A DNA stretch of 40,111 bases. It comes from Paenibacillus ihuae (GTDB taxonomy: Bacteria > Bacillota > Bacilli > Paenibacillales > Paenibacillaceae). The notes beneath the pieces are model-generated. The model was not told where the DNA came from, made no database searches, and worked only from the letters and a program-made list of their open reading frames with translations. Both the position numbers and the translations under genes were made by a program. The stretch lies in contig NZ_LN831198.1 in NCBI RefSeq assembly GCF_001368795.1, positions 4,161,678 to 4,201,788 on the forward strand, read 5' to 3'. Shown piece by piece: positions 24,898-35,442 of the stretch; position 1 is the first letter of the stretch; each line of letters starts with the position of its first letter.

Positions 24898-24975
24898 TAG
24901 ACTCCTACCAGGAAATATTTCGCTGGTAGGAGTCATCAGCCTCGCGGCAGTTACGGCGAACTCCATCGCCCTAGT
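24898..24975 (-). promoter_or_regulatory. Fluoride riboswitch (crcB motif) with terminator
   Basis: Minus strand: the aptamer begins GGGCGATGGAGTTCGCC (24970-24954), followed by GTAACTGCC, then GGCTGATGACTCC, all hallmark segments of the crcB motif. The tail GACTCCTACCAG pairs with CTGGTAGGAGTC, followed by TATTTTT, to form an intrinsic terminator at about 24933-24894. It overlaps the 3' side of the aptamer, so fluoride binding would permit read-through into the antiporter gene. Confidence 0.92.
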
Positions 24976-24986
24976 ATCGTAGACTT

Positions 24987-25015
24987 ATTTTAGTATTTCG
25001 CATCAGAATCGTCAA
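24987..25015 (-). promoter_or_regulatory. Sigma-A promoter of the fluoride riboswitch
   Basis: Minus strand: TTGACG (25015-25010), 17 nt, TAAAAT (24992-24987). Transcription starts about 10 nt before the aptamer. Confidence 0.8.
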
Positions 25016-25261
25016 TAGTGAACACTGGCCAGTTTACGAAGAGCTCGGCATTTTATTCAAAGTCTTGCCGACAGATGTCACAAATAACACAAAAACAGCC
25101 TAATCTACCGACACAATGTGACATATGGGTCATTTATAATAACAATAGTAAACAGGTAAGTTTTATACACTTTCAAAAAACCTACATATACCTTGCCCTA
25201 TCTGCCTAAATTTTTCATTTTTTATCATTTCCCTAAAATAAATGTACTACAAAATATTATA

Positions 25262-25290
25262 TTGACGTAAGAATTATTAACATGTACTAT
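25262..25290 (+). promoter_or_regulatory. Sigma-A promoter of the peptide transporter operon
   Basis: TTGACG (25262-25267), 17 nt, TACTAT (25285-25290). The first gene starts at 25626, so the leader is about 330 nt. The leader holds no known riboswitch that I can identify. It is open in frame with the first gene from 25353 but lacks a ribosome site there. Positions 25016-25261 are AT-rich and show nothing else. Confidence 0.65.
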
Positions 25291-25625
25291 AAACCATAAT
25301 TTATATACAAAGGTTTTGCCCGCCATGTTGGGGAATTTCATCCTGTCTCTAATTGACCTTCGGTCTATTCAGCATCCGTGCTGCACTGCAGAAACGGACG
25401 TCGCATAACAGAGCAAAGGGTTATTACAGTGGACAGAAGAAACACTTCAACATCATTAAGATCCATTCATTGGGCAAACACTATCTATCTGCCGAGGAGG
25501 TTGAACAAAGCCTTAGATTACAGAGAGACAGCAAGGGCGCGGACTGCATCCCAGAACAACTCAATTTTAAGTCCAGTATCCAGGTAACCTACTTACCCGC
25601 ACTTAAAAAAGGAGGAGTAAACGGA

Positions 25626-27362
25626 ATGACAAAAAAAAGAAATTGGTGGTCTATCTTACTTATCGTATCGCTCATAGGAATTTTGTTCACTGGCTGCAGT
25701 ACAAATAACACTACAAATACTCCTAACGCTACTGCAGAGAGCACAGCTCCTGCTGAAAGTGCAGCACCTGAAGCCTCTGCACCTGCCGCCGATGCACCGG
25801 TTGACGGCGGAACCCTCGTAATGAGTACCTTCTCCGATATCGTTAATATTAACCCGCTCCTGATTGGCGACACCTCTTCAGGCGATATCGCCAACTTCGT
25901 ATTCGCACAAATCTATGATCTGGACCGTGCAGGTAATGTAACCGCTGAACCGTGGTCGCTGGCTGCAGAGCTTCCGGAAATCTCCGCGGATGGTCTCACC
26001 TACACCGTTAAATTGAAAGATACAATTAAATGGAGTGACGGTCAGCCGATCACTGCGGATGATGTAGTGTATACAATTGAAACTGCGAAGAATCCGGAAA
26101 CCGGATCACCGCTGATCAGCCAGTATGATAAAGTGAAGACCGTTGAAAAGGTAGATGACCATACCGTTAAATTTACAATGAACCAAGTCTATGCTCCGTT
26201 CCTGTATGCTTTGTGCCAAGCCATCGTGCCTGCGCATGTTCTGAAGGATGTTGCTCCAAAAGAAATGCAAACCAACCCGTACGGCACAGACCCTTCTAAA
26301 ACCGTAACAAGCGGACCATGGAAATGGACAGCCTGGAAACAAGGCGAAAGCCACACGCTGGATGCCAATCCAGACTACTGGGGAGAAGTTAAACCTCATA
26401 TTTCCCAGCTCGTATACAAAATCTACGCGGATCAGAATACCGAGGTTCAAGCCATCCTGAAAGGCGACACCGACCACATCAGTGCAATTCCGGTAACACA
26501 GGTTGAAGCAGCCAAAGCAGACGGCGATATTGCGATCATCCAAAAGCCGGGTGCACAGTATGAATATCTTGGATTCAACTTTGATGCGAGCAATTTCAAG
26601 GACAAATATGGATTATTCGAAGGCCAGAAAACCAGACAGGCGATTGCCCATGCTCTCAACCGTCAAGGTATGGTTGACAATATTCTTAAAGGTGTAGGCG
26701 CCCTGATGAATGCACCGTTCCTGCCGGATACCTGGGCTGACCCGGGTGATGCAGCTGTGAACTATGATTACAATGCAGAAACCGCCAAGCAGCTTCTCGC
26801 TGAAGATGGCTGGGTTGCCGGCAGTGACAAAATCCTCACTAAAGACGGTCACCGCTTCTCCTTCGAGCTGCAGTACAATGCCGGCAACAGCCGCCGTGAA
26901 CAGATCGCTGCCGTTATCCAGCAGAACCTGAAGGATGTAGGCATTGAAGTGACTCCTAAAGCCATTGACTTCGCTTCCTGGATTGACCAGAATGTCACCC
27001 CGGGTAAATTCCAGGCGGTTCTCCTGGCCTGGTCCCTGAATAACCCGGATCCGGATGCAGAAAGTATCTATTCCTCTAAATACTTCCCGCCTGCCGGTCA
27101 GAACGCCGGCTGGTATAAGAATGAGAAGCTGGATCAGCTGTGGGTAGACGGATACTCCACTGTTGACCAGGAGAAACGGAAAGAGATTTATAAAGAGGTA
27201 GGTAAAGAAATCTCCACGGATCTTCCTTATGTATTCTTGTACCAGTACGGTCAGGCTATTGGTACGGGTCCTAGAGTCCACTGGGCAGAAGAAGATGCTC
27301 CAGAACCATCCCTCGCCTATGGACAATTCTTCCATGCTATTAAATGGTGGGTAACTGACTAA
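25626..27362 (+). CDS. Peptide ABC transporter substrate-binding lipoprotein (family 5, OppA/DppE type)
   Basis: The 578-residue protein has a lipoprotein signal with lipobox FTGC (Cys24), a Thr/Ala/Ser/Pro-rich spacer to about residue 58, then an SBP_bac_5 domain to the C terminus (KLKDTIKWSDGQPITADDVVYT near the N-terminal side). It binds oligopeptides or related solutes outside the cell. ATG 25626 follows AAAGGAGGAG. An in-frame extension to a TTG at 25353 is open but would bury the lipobox 110 residues inside the protein, so it is rejected. First of five genes. A hairpin after it would give more binding protein than membrane subunits. Confidence 0.94.
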   Translation: MTKKRNWWSILLIVSLIGILFTGCSTNNTTNTPNATAESTAPAESAAPEASAPAADAPVDGGTLVMSTFSDIVNINPLLIGDTSSGDIANFVFAQIYDLDRAGNVTAEPWSLAAELPEISADGLTYTVKLKDTIKWSDGQPITADDVVYTIETAKNPETGSPLISQYDKVKTVEKVDDHTVKFTMNQVYAPFLYALCQAIVPAHVLKDVAPKEMQTNPYGTDPSKTVTSGPWKWTAWKQGESHTLDANPDYWGEVKPHISQLVYKIYADQNTEVQAILKGDTDHISAIPVTQVEAAKADGDIAIIQKPGAQYEYLGFNFDASNFKDKYGLFEGQKTRQAIAHALNRQGMVDNILKGVGALMNAPFLPDTWADPGDAAVNYDYNAETAKQLLAEDGWVAGSDKILTKDGHRFSFELQYNAGNSRREQIAAVIQQNLKDVGIEVTPKAIDFASWIDQNVTPGKFQAVLLAWSLNNPDPDAESIYSSKYFPPAGQNAGWYKNEKLDQLWVDGYSTVDQEKRKEIYKEVGKEISTDLPYVFLYQYGQAIGTGPRVHWAEEDAPEPSLAYGQFFHAIKWWVTD

Positions 27363-27394
27363 ACATAACGGACACAGGAAATAGAATCTCGGAA

Positions 27395-27430
27395 GGGGAA
27401 AGAGAAGTCTCTTTCTCCTTCTCCTTTTTT
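27395..27430 (+). terminator. Intercistronic terminator/attenuator between binding protein and permease genes
   Basis: GGGGAAAGAGA (27395-27405) pairs with TCTCTTTCTCC (27408-27418), with one G-T pair, followed by a tail ending TTTTTT. Partial termination here would set the binding protein in excess over the downstream subunits. Confidence 0.7.
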
Positions 27431-27488
27431 GTCTTAGGGAGATTGCATTCCGGATTCTATACCTAACTTCTCTAGGAGGATATAGTTC

Positions 27489-28460
27489 ATGACAGAATAT
27501 CTGATCCGTCGCGTACTACAATCAGTACTGGTCATCTTTCTGATTACGCTGCTTACTTTTCTTCTCATTCACGCCGCTCCCGGAGGGCCGACTAAAGTGA
27601 TGCTGTCCCCGGGACTATCCCCTGAGGTGCTTGAGCAGCAGGCCAAGAATCTCGGTCTGGATAAACCTATTCCTGTCCAGTATGTCCGCTGGATCGGCGA
27701 TTTGCTGCAAGGTGATTTGGGTTACACTTTCAAAAACCATATTGCTATATCCGATCTGCTTTGGCCGCGTATCGCTAATACCTTCATTCTGATGGGGGCT
27801 GCCTGGCTGGTTTCGCTGGTGATCGCGATCCCATGGGGCATCTATAACAGTACCAAGGTATACGGCTTCTCTGATCAGACGGCCTCCTTCATCTCCTATC
27901 TGGGGTTCGCGATGCCTACCTTTTGGTTCGGAATACTGCTTCAACAGTGGCTGTCCATTAAGCTGGACTGGTTTCCACTCTCGGATATGCATTCTAGAGG
28001 ACATGAGGGGGATATCGGAGACTTATTCATGCACCTCGTATTGCCCGTAACGGTTCTGGCACTTGGCTTCCTCGCCTCTTATATGAAATATGCCCGATCA
28101 AGCATGCTCGAAGTCCTGGATCAGGATTATATTCGCACTGCCCGGGCCAAAGGGGTACCGGAACGCAAGGTTGTATTCCGGCATGCACTCCGCAACGCGC
28201 TTATCCCAATTATTACGATACTGGGACTTGATCTGCCTATGCTGGTAGCAGGGGCTGCATTGACGGAGAATGTCTTCAACTGGCCGGGGATGGGGCGCTG
28301 GTTTGTAGAAATGGCGAACTCACGTGAATACTCGGCGCTTATGTCCATCACCATTGTCATAGCTGTCATGGTTGTCATCGGCAATCTGGTGGCTGATATC
28401 CTGTATGCCGTAGTAGATCCCCGTGTAAAACTCGGCAAGCAAGGAGGCAAAGCAGCATGA
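27489..28460 (+). CDS. Peptide ABC transporter permease, OppB/DppB type
   Basis: The 323-residue membrane protein has the N-terminal TM helix typical of OppB/DppB (YLIRRVLQSVLVIFLITLLTF is shortened here to its first part, about residues 9-29). The binding-protein-dependent permease domain and an EAA loop follow (DYIRTARAKGVPERKVVFRHA, about 210-230). It forms the pore with the OppC-type subunit. ATG 27489 with AGGAGG. The last four bases overlap the next start. Confidence 0.95.
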   Translation: MTEYLIRRVLQSVLVIFLITLLTFLLIHAAPGGPTKVMLSPGLSPEVLEQQAKNLGLDKPIPVQYVRWIGDLLQGDLGYTFKNHIAISDLLWPRIANTFILMGAAWLVSLVIAIPWGIYNSTKVYGFSDQTASFISYLGFAMPTFWFGILLQQWLSIKLDWFPLSDMHSRGHEGDIGDLFMHLVLPVTVLALGFLASYMKYARSSMLEVLDQDYIRTARAKGVPERKVVFRHALRNALIPIITILGLDLPMLVAGAALTENVFNWPGMGRWFVEMANSREYSALMSITIVIAVMVVIGNLVADILYAVVDPRVKLGKQGGKAA

Positions 28461-29476
28461 GTACCGACCATTCACAACTTGTTGCCCAATCGTCTGCATC
28501 TGCTTCCGGAACACCTGATAGCGGTTTGACACCTGCTCCCGGTCCGCAGATTTCAGCGGATGTCTCTAAACGGCCTCCCGGCCCATGGGTAGTGCTGTGG
28601 AAGAAGTTCTCCCGCAATCCTTACGCGATGAGCGGACTTATTGTATTACTCGTCTTTATTATCGCCGGAATATTAGCCCCTAAGCTCACCAAGTTCGACC
28701 CGGCAGCCATTGATTTGATGTTTCCCAATCTGAAGCCGGGTGCCGAAGGCCATTTGCTCGGGACAGACGAGCTTGGACGCGATGTGTTTACCAGACTTTT
28801 GTACAGCGCGAGGGTTTCTTTAATGATTGGTTTCTCTGTTGCCTTGGCTTCCGTTGCGATCGGTTCCGTTATCGGGGCAATTTCAGGATATTTTGGCGGC
28901 TGGGTCGATACGGTATTCATGCGCATTGTTGATGTGATGAATTCTGTACCTTCACTTTTCCTGAATATCCTGTTTATGGCCATCTTCGGGTCGCAGATTA
29001 AATACATGATTCTGATCCTGGCCCTGACGAGCTGGATGAGCATTGCCCGGCTGGTCCGCGGTACCTTCCTGCAGCTAAGGGAGATGCAATATGTTGAAGC
29101 CGCCAGAGCGATCGGCGTATCGAGCTGGGGAATTATATTCCGCCATCTGCTGCGCAATGCGAGCTTCCCGATCATCGTCAATGCGACTCTGATGGTCGGC
29201 GGTGCCATCCTGAGTGAATCGGCACTCTCTTATCTGGGGCTAGGTGTTCAGGCACCGAAAGCCAGCTGGGGAGTCATGCTCAGCAATGCCCAGGAATTCA
29301 TGCTGGTTGACCCGATGCAGGCCGTATATCCGGGCCTGTGCATTCTGCTTGTAGTACTCGCCGTCAACTTTATCGGTGACGGAATCCGGGATGCTCTTGA
29401 TCCCAGACAGCAAGTGACCAAATCCCGGAGGAGGCTGGAAAAATGGCGGAAAAATTACTCGAAATCCGGAAACTGA
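28457..29476 (+). CDS. Peptide ABC transporter permease, OppC/DppC type
   Basis: The 339-residue permease has a long Ser/Pro-rich cytoplasmic N terminus (about 1-45), then the OppC-specific N-terminal helix and the transport domain. The GTDELGRDVFTRLLYSAR block and EAA loop YVEAARAIGVSSWGIIFRHL are diagnostic. Translationally coupled to OppB through ATGA, and it overlaps the next gene by 34 nt. Confidence 0.95.
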   Translation: MSTDHSQLVAQSSASASGTPDSGLTPAPGPQISADVSKRPPGPWVVLWKKFSRNPYAMSGLIVLLVFIIAGILAPKLTKFDPAAIDLMFPNLKPGAEGHLLGTDELGRDVFTRLLYSARVSLMIGFSVALASVAIGSVIGAISGYFGGWVDTVFMRIVDVMNSVPSLFLNILFMAIFGSQIKYMILILALTSWMSIARLVRGTFLQLREMQYVEAARAIGVSSWGIIFRHLLRNASFPIIVNATLMVGGAILSESALSYLGLGVQAPKASWGVMLSNAQEFMLVDPMQAVYPGLCILLVVLAVNFIGDGIRDALDPRQQVTKSRRRLEKWRKNYSKSGN

Positions 29477-30462
29477 CCACCGGCTTTGCCACCGAAAAGG
29501 GGCTCGTCAAAGCTACAGATGCAATCTCAATTTCCGTTAAGAAAGGCCAGACGGTCTGTCTTGTCGGTGAATCCGGCAGCGGGAAAAGCGTAACCTCACT
29601 GGCTATCATGCGTTTGATCGATTATGCCGGAGGAATGATTATGGAAGGCAGCATTGATTTCCATGGTCAGGATCTTGCCGCGAAGAAGCAGGAGGACATG
29701 CGTAAAATCCGCGGCAACCAGATCGCGATGATCTTTCAGGACCCGATGTCCTCTCTCAATCCGGTATTCACCGTAGGCGAACAAATAGCCGAGAGCCTTC
29801 GGCTGCATCAGAACAAAGGCAACGACGAAGCGATGAAAGCTGCTGTTGATCTGCTTAAGCTGGTTGGCATTCCGGCACCCGAGATCCGGGCTAAGCAATA
29901 TCCGCATGAACTGTCCGGCGGGATGTGTCAGCGCGTGGTCATCGCCATTGCGCTTGCCTGCAATCCGGAGCTGCTGATTGCCGATGAACCGACGACAGCC
30001 CTTGATGTTACGGTCCAGGCGCAGATTCTCGATCTTCTGCGTAAGCTTCAGGCGGAGCTTGGCATGTCGATCCTGCTTATCACCCATGACATGGGGGTAG
30101 CTGCAGAGATGGCAGACCGGATCGCGGTTATGTATGCCGGGGCTATCGTCGAGGAAGGTACGGTTGAAGAGATTTTCGATCACCCCAGCCATCCGTATAC
30201 AGTAGGGCTGCTGCAGTCCATTCCCGGCTTTGAAGGAGAACGCGGCGGTGAGCTGTATACCATTCGCGGAACCATCCCGCCGATCGGACAGCTTCCGTCC
30301 GGCTGCCGTTTTCATCCGCGCTGCCCGCATGCGATGGACGTCTGCCGCAGCCAGGAGCCGCCGAATTTCATGATTACGAGCGATCACCGGACGTCCTGCT
30401 GGCTGTTCCAAGACAAACCGGTCCAGACCGATTACAGCGATGAGGTGAGAACACATGGCTAA
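29443..30462 (+). CDS. Peptide ABC transporter ATP-binding protein, OppD/DppD type
   Basis: The 339-residue ATPase has Walker A GESGSGKS (about residues 44-51), the Q-loop [11 protein letters not shown], signature LSGGMCQR, Walker [13 protein letters not shown], and the H-loop His in LLITHD. A C-terminal oligopeptide-transporter extension carries cysteines ([14 protein letters not shown]) that in this family can bind a 4Fe-4S cluster. It powers peptide import together with the OppF-type subunit. ATG 29443, with GGAGG inside the end of the upstream gene. Confidence 0.95.
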   Translation: MAEKLLEIRKLTTGFATEKGLVKATDAISISVKKGQTVCLVGESGSGKSVTSLAIMRLIDYAGGMIMEGSIDFHGQDLAAKKQEDMRKIRGNQIAMIFQDPMSSLNPVFTVGEQIAESLRLHQNKGNDEAMKAAVDLLKLVGIPAPEIRAKQYPHELSGGMCQRVVIAIALACNPELLIADEPTTALDVTVQAQILDLLRKLQAELGMSILLITHDMGVAAEMADRIAVMYAGAIVEEGTVEEIFDHPSHPYTVGLLQSIPGFEGERGGELYTIRGTIPPIGQLPSGCRFHPRCPHAMDVCRSQEPPNFMITSDHRTSCWLFQDKPVQTDYSDEVRTHG

Positions 30463-31477
30463 GGAAGCGGTTGTTACAGCTGACAGTAAAGCTTTATCCT
30501 CAGCCGAGATACTGGTTGACATAAAGGACGTCAAAAAATATTTCCCCATCACCAAAGGCCTGCTGAACCGGACCGTTGGCCAAGTAAAGGCTGTTGACGG
30601 GGTAAGCCTGGCCATCCGCAAAGGTGAAACCTTTGGTCTGGTCGGAGAATCCGGCTGCGGGAAGTCTACCTTTGGACGTCTGCTGCTCCGGCTGCAGAGT
30701 GTGACAGAGGGAGAAGTGCTGTTTAAAGGTAAAGATATTCATGCTCTAGGCCATCAGGAGATGCGCCGCCTGCGCGAGGAAATGCAGATTATTTTTCAGG
30801 ACCCTTTCGGCTCACTAAATCCCCGTTTTCTCGTCAAGGATATTATCGGCGAACCGCTGCGCATTCACCGGAGCATGTCTGCACGGGATATCGATGCCAG
30901 AGTGGTGGAGCTCATGGAGCTCGTTGGGCTTGATGCCAGCCGGAGAAACCGCTATCCGCATGAGTTCTCCGGCGGACAGCGCCAGCGGATCGGTATCGCT
31001 CGGGCAATCGCGCTGAATCCGCAGTTCATCGTTGCCGATGAAGCGGTATCCGCGCTCGATGTATCCGTCCAGTCCCAGGTGATCAATCTGCTCATGAAGC
31101 TGCAGAAGGAGCTTGGACTGACCTTCTTATTCATCGCCCATGGCCTGAATGTCGTACGCCATATCTCGGACCGCGTAGGAGTTATGTATCTGGGTAAAAT
31201 GGTTGAAGTCGCTGAGACGGAGACGCTGTTCGCCGCTCCTCTGCATCCTTATACAGCAGCGCTTCTCTCCGCCATTCCCAAGCCGACCCCAAGACGCAAG
31301 CAGGACCGGATTGTACTGGAGGGTGATGTCCCTTCCCCTGCCAATCCCCCTTCCGGCTGCAGGTTTCATACCCGCTGTCCTTTGGCACAGGAGAAATGCC
31401 GTATGCAGGAGCCGCTGCTTGAGGAGGCCGCACCCGGGCGGATGGTAGCCTGCCATTTTCCACTGGCTTCTGTGTAG
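30455..31477 (+). CDS. Peptide ABC transporter ATP-binding protein, OppF/DppF type
   Basis: The 340-residue ATPase partner of the preceding protein has Walker [10 protein letters not shown] (about 67-75), [13 protein letters not shown], signature FSGGQRQR, Walker [13 protein letters not shown], and the C-terminal cysteine segment [14 protein letters not shown]. The H-loop reads FIAHGLN where most homologues have H-D/N; the His is present. It overlaps the OppD-type gene by 8 nt and ends the operon, before a strong palindromic terminator. Confidence 0.95.
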   Translation: MAKEAVVTADSKALSSAEILVDIKDVKKYFPITKGLLNRTVGQVKAVDGVSLAIRKGETFGLVGESGCGKSTFGRLLLRLQSVTEGEVLFKGKDIHALGHQEMRRLREEMQIIFQDPFGSLNPRFLVKDIIGEPLRIHRSMSARDIDARVVELMELVGLDASRRNRYPHEFSGGQRQRIGIARAIALNPQFIVADEAVSALDVSVQSQVINLLMKLQKELGLTFLFIAHGLNVVRHISDRVGVMYLGKMVEVAETETLFAAPLHPYTAALLSAIPKPTPRRKQDRIVLEGDVPSPANPPSGCRFHTRCPLAQEKCRMQEPLLEEAAPGRMVACHFPLASV

Positions 31478-31502
31478 CGGAAGACATCTTTAGGAAGCAG
31501 AC

Positions 31503-31534
31503 AAAAACGCCTAACCGGCCGGTTAGGCGTTTTT
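31503..31534. terminator. Bidirectional terminator
   Basis: Perfect palindrome: AAAAACGCCTAACCGG (31503-31518) and CCGGTTAGGCGTTTTT (31519-31534). It lies between the convergent oppF-type and cymR genes, with A/T ends suitable for termination in both directions. Confidence 0.9.
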
Positions 31535-31585
31535 GGTATAGAAGCTGCTGGAAAATACTGATGAGAAACCGTCTGCAGAGCAGCT

Positions 31586-32005
31586 CTAGATGTAGAACAT
31601 ATAGTTGTCTGCCTTGTTCTCTTCCTTATAGTTAATCAGGTCAGACAAGGTGGTGGAATCCATCACATCAGCGATGCTATCGCGGATGCGCAGCCAGAGA
31701 TCGCGTTTGGCCGGGTCGTCTTCCTCGGTGAAATCAACCGGGGAGATAGGTCCTTCCAGCACGCGGATAATATCACCGGCAGTAATGGTGGCTGAATCGC
31801 GGGACAGAATATATCCGCCGTAGGCTCCGCGGATACTCTTTACAAGTCCGGCATTCCGCAGCGGGGCAATTAATTGCTCCAGATAATGCTCGGATAATCC
31901 GTTTTTTTCGGCAATGCTTTTAAGCGATGTAGGCCCCTCGCCGAATTTCAGGGCAAGCTCCATCATAATGGTTAATCCGTAACGTCCTTTTGTTGATATT
32001 TTCAA
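31586..32005 (-). CDS. cymR: Rrf2-family regulator, CymR-like
   Basis: The 139-residue Rrf2 regulator has an N-terminal winged helix (KISTKGRYGLTIMMELAL, SIAEKNGLSEHYLEQLIAPL, RGAYGGYIL). It has no cysteine at all, so it cannot hold the Fe-S cluster of IscR. That, with its place beside mnmA, supports CymR, the repressor of cysteine and sulfur-uptake genes that works with CysK. The start is TTG at 32005 with AGAGGTG. It is divergent from mnmA. Confidence 0.88.
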   Translation of the reverse strand: MKISTKGRYGLTIMMELALKFGEGPTSLKSIAEKNGLSEHYLEQLIAPLRNAGLVKSIRGAYGGYILSRDSATITAGDIIRVLEGPISPVDFTEEDDPAKRDLWLRIRDSIADVMDSTTLSDLINYKEENKADNYMFYI

Positions 32006-32115
32006 AGGGGCACCTCTTTCGGTTTAATTGCTGCTGGTGTCTGAATCATAGAAAGCTCAGTAGACATGAGAAATGTCATATCAACGTATTCCGATGTTTG
32101 CTCTATGCTTATGTT

Positions 32116-32145
32116 ATCATATCTGCGGACACATTTGCAGCGCAA
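32116..32145 (-). promoter_or_regulatory. Candidate cymR promoter
   Basis: Minus strand: TTGCGC (32145-32140), 18 nt, TATGAT (32121-32116). It would give a leader of about 105 nt; the -35 is imperfect. Confidence 0.5.
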
Positions 32146-32253
32146 AACACAACTTTTTGGCAAAATGTTCGCCTCCGGTGGACAAATTGTCAAAACCGCC
32201 TGCTTTTCCGCAACAAATTCCTCTGATCAAAGGCAGCTTGGGGTAGACAGGTG

Positions 32254-32262
32254 TGTTATAAT
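32254..32262 (+). promoter_or_regulatory. Extended -10 promoter of mnmA
   Basis: TG-T-TATAAT (TG at 32254-32255, -10 at 32257-32262) fits the extended -10 form. No good -35 is seen at 16-18 nt. Transcription would start near 32269, about 55 nt before the gene. Confidence 0.6.
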
Positions 32263-32309
32263 ACAAAATGAGCCGGGTGTTTAGTGTGATACCGGTATTT
32301 TTTGCATAG

Positions 32310-33449
<1,140 letters not shown>

Positions 33450-33465
33450 ACCAGCAGACAGCATA

Positions 33466-33500
33466 AACTCTCTTCGGCCGAAAGCCAAAGAGAGTTTTTT
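33466..33500 (+). terminator. Terminator of mnmA
   Basis: AACTCTCTT (33466-33474) pairs with AAGAGAGTT (33488-33496), followed by more T residues. The loop contains CGGCCG. It can also act on the convergent rarA transcript. Confidence 0.85.
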
Positions 33501-33544
33501 GGTTGCCTTACCTTAGAGTTAGCTCATTAATAAACCGTTCAGCA

Positions 33545-34852
33545 TTAATTCTGCCCGCGCCGCAGCGACTGATTATGGCGGATTTTGGCTTCATTGCCTT
33601 GCTCGGTTGCCTGATAGAATACTCTTCTGGCAATCTGCTTCGGCAGGTAATCCTGTTTGACATAATGGCCAGGGAAATTATGCGGATACTGGTATCCCTC
33701 ATGCCCGAGCTTCACCGCTCCTTTGTAATGCGTATCTCGCAAATGCAGCGGTACCTCTGCGGATTTGAGTTCTTCGATGGCGTCCATGACATTCGAGATT
33801 GCCGTTACGACACCGTTGGATTTCGGGCTCTCTACTGCGAACAGGATGGCCTGGACAATATTAAGCTTCGCCTCCGGCCAGCCGTTATTACGGTAGGCGT
33901 CCAGTGCACTGACCGCCTGCACCATGGCCTGCGGGTTCGCCAGGCCAATGTCCTCGGAGCTTGCGGCAATCAGCCGGCGGATGAACGTCATCGGATCCAT
34001 GCCAAGCTTCTCGACCGCGTAGAGAAACCAGAACAGCGCGGCGTCGCTGGAGCCGCGGATGCTTTTGTGAAACGCTGAGAGCACGTCGTATTGGGTGGAT
34101 TCGTCCGCTTTGACAATCGGACGGCGGATCGATTCCTCCGCAACCGCCAGCGTGATATGCACGCTGCCGTCAGGCTCCGGCGCTGTCGTCATCGCTGCCA
34201 GCTCCAGTGCATTTAGCGCCCGGCGGATGTCGCCGTTGGCCATCCCAGCGATATGCAGCAGCGCGTCTTCATCCGCCTGCAGCCGCATAAAGCCAAGCCC
34301 CCGATTCTCGTCAGCGAGCGCCCGCCGCATCGCAGTCAGGCTGTGCTCGCTGGTCAAGGACTCCAGCTGAAACAGCGTGGAACGGCTCATAAGCGCCCCG
34401 TTCACATAGTGGAACGGATTCTCCGTCGTTGCGCCGATAAAGATAATCGTGCCCTTCTCCACGGCCGGCAGCAGTGCATCCTGGCGGGAGCTGTTGAAAC
34501 GGTGCACCTCGTCCAGAAAAAGAATCGTCTTGGTACCGTACAGCGCCTTGTTGCTCTGCGCACGGTCGATCACTTCACGCACATCCTTTACGGAGGCTTC
34601 GACCGCATTCAGCCGCACAAATTCGCCTTGTGTATGGTGGGAAATAATATGGGCCAGCGTCGTTTTGCCGCAGCCCGGCGGACCGTACAGCAGGATCGAA
34701 GAGACCTGGTCCGCCTCAATCGCCCTGCGCAGCAGCTTGCCCTTGCCGACAATATGTTCCTGTCCGATATATTCATCGAGATTCTCCGGACGCATGCGGT
34801 CTGCCAGCAGACGTCCGCTTCCGGTATCATCCCCGAGGGAAAATAAATCCAT
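33545..34852 (-). CDS. rarA: Replication-associated recombination ATPase RarA (MgsA/YrvN)
   Basis: The 435-residue AAA+ ATPase has Walker A GPPGCGKTTLAHI, Walker B LFLDEVHRFN, an arginine-finger region SRSTLFQLE, and the C-terminal tetramerisation and MgsA domains (GLANPQAMVQAVSA). It acts at stalled replication forks. ATG 34852 (MDLFSLGDD) has AAGGAAGTGGA before it. The open frame extends to 34960, but those residues come from the intergenic terminator and are not protein-like. Gene order beside cymR and tcdA follows Bacillus yrvM-yrvN-cymR. Confidence 0.95.
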   Translation of the reverse strand: MDLFSLGDDTGSGRLLADRMRPENLDEYIGQEHIVGKGKLLRRAIEADQVSSILLYGPPGCGKTTLAHIISHHTQGEFVRLNAVEASVKDVREVIDRAQSNKALYGTKTILFLDEVHRFNSSRQDALLPAVEKGTIIFIGATTENPFHYVNGALMSRSTLFQLESLTSEHSLTAMRRALADENRGLGFMRLQADEDALLHIAGMANGDIRRALNALELAAMTTAPEPDGSVHITLAVAEESIRRPIVKADESTQYDVLSAFHKSIRGSSDAALFWFLYAVEKLGMDPMTFIRRLIAASSEDIGLANPQAMVQAVSALDAYRNNGWPEAKLNIVQAILFAVESPKSNGVVTAISNVMDAIEELKSAEVPLHLRDTHYKGAVKLGHEGYQYPHNFPGHYVKQDYLPKQIARRVFYQATEQGNEAKIRHNQSLRRGQN

Positions 34853-34925
34853 AATTCCACTTCCTTGCTGTGATCTTGCAGGCTTTCCGCCTGCACACCT
34901 CCCTCTATCATACCATAAAATATAG

Positions 34926-34967
34926 AAAGAGCATGACCTCGCTCTATCAGCGGGTGCCATGCTCTTT
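34926..34967 (-). terminator. Terminator after the CD3324-family gene
   Basis: AAAGAGCATG (34926-34935) and CATGCTCTTT (34958-34967) form a 10-bp stem with a 22-nt partly paired loop. The minus-strand tail is moderately T-rich. Confidence 0.6.
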
Positions 34968-34982
34968 GTTCAAAGGTTCAGG

Positions 34983-35264
34983 CTAGCGGTTCATCGCCAG
35001 CCGCATTTTTGAAATGATTTTGCGGATGCTTTCTTCCGAGAGGTGGTATCTTTTCTGCAGTTCGTTCACCGAGCAGCCGCTGCTGTGACTGCAGAAAATC
35101 TCTTCATTACGGCTGGCAATTTCCTGCCGCGAGCCGCTGTTTTCGCCCCATTTTACCCGTTGCTCCGTTTTCTTGGGAATATAAAGCAATTCACCTTGGA
35201 TGTATCCCTGAAGCTCTTCGAGCAGGCCCGGGGGGAGCACATCCTTTCCATTTACATAACTCAC
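34983..35264 (-). CDS. CD3324-family (Mor-like) DNA-binding protein
   Basis: The 93-residue protein begins MSYVNGKDVLPPGLLEELQGYIQGELLYIPKK, trimmed here to its recognisable parts VNGKDVLPP and QGYIQGELLYIP. A basic turn WGENSGSR follows, then a C-terminal helix-turn-helix (NELQKRYHLSEESIRKII). This matches the CD3324 family of small proteins related to the Mor transcription activator. Target genes are unknown. ATG 35264 follows AGGAGGAAACAG. Transcribed alone, with its own terminator. Confidence 0.85.
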   Translation of the reverse strand: MSYVNGKDVLPPGLLEELQGYIQGELLYIPKKTEQRVKWGENSGSRQEIASRNEEIFCSHSSGCSVNELQKRYHLSEESIRKIISKMRLAMNR

Positions 35265-35442
35265 GTTCTGTTTCCTCCTTCAAAAGGTGTGTCCCGTTGT
35301 ATCCGTCAATAGCGCTTAAAGTAATAATCATGTAACCTGTCTCCTTTCTTCAGCTCAAATTTGGTAAATACCGTAAGTTCATTATATAAAACCCTATGGT
35401 TAGCGTCTACATTCATTGTCATTATTTATTTATTCTGTAGAT

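Noticed and set aside
25353..25625. In-frame extension of the peptide-binding lipoprotein
   Set aside because: No ribosome site at the TTG start; it would place the lipobox about 110 residues from the N terminus. AAAGGAGGAG with ATG 25626 is the proper start.
34853..34960. N-terminal extension of RarA
   Set aside because: It overlaps the terminator of the upstream gene and has no similarity to RarA; MDLFSLGDD at 34852 has a ribosome site.
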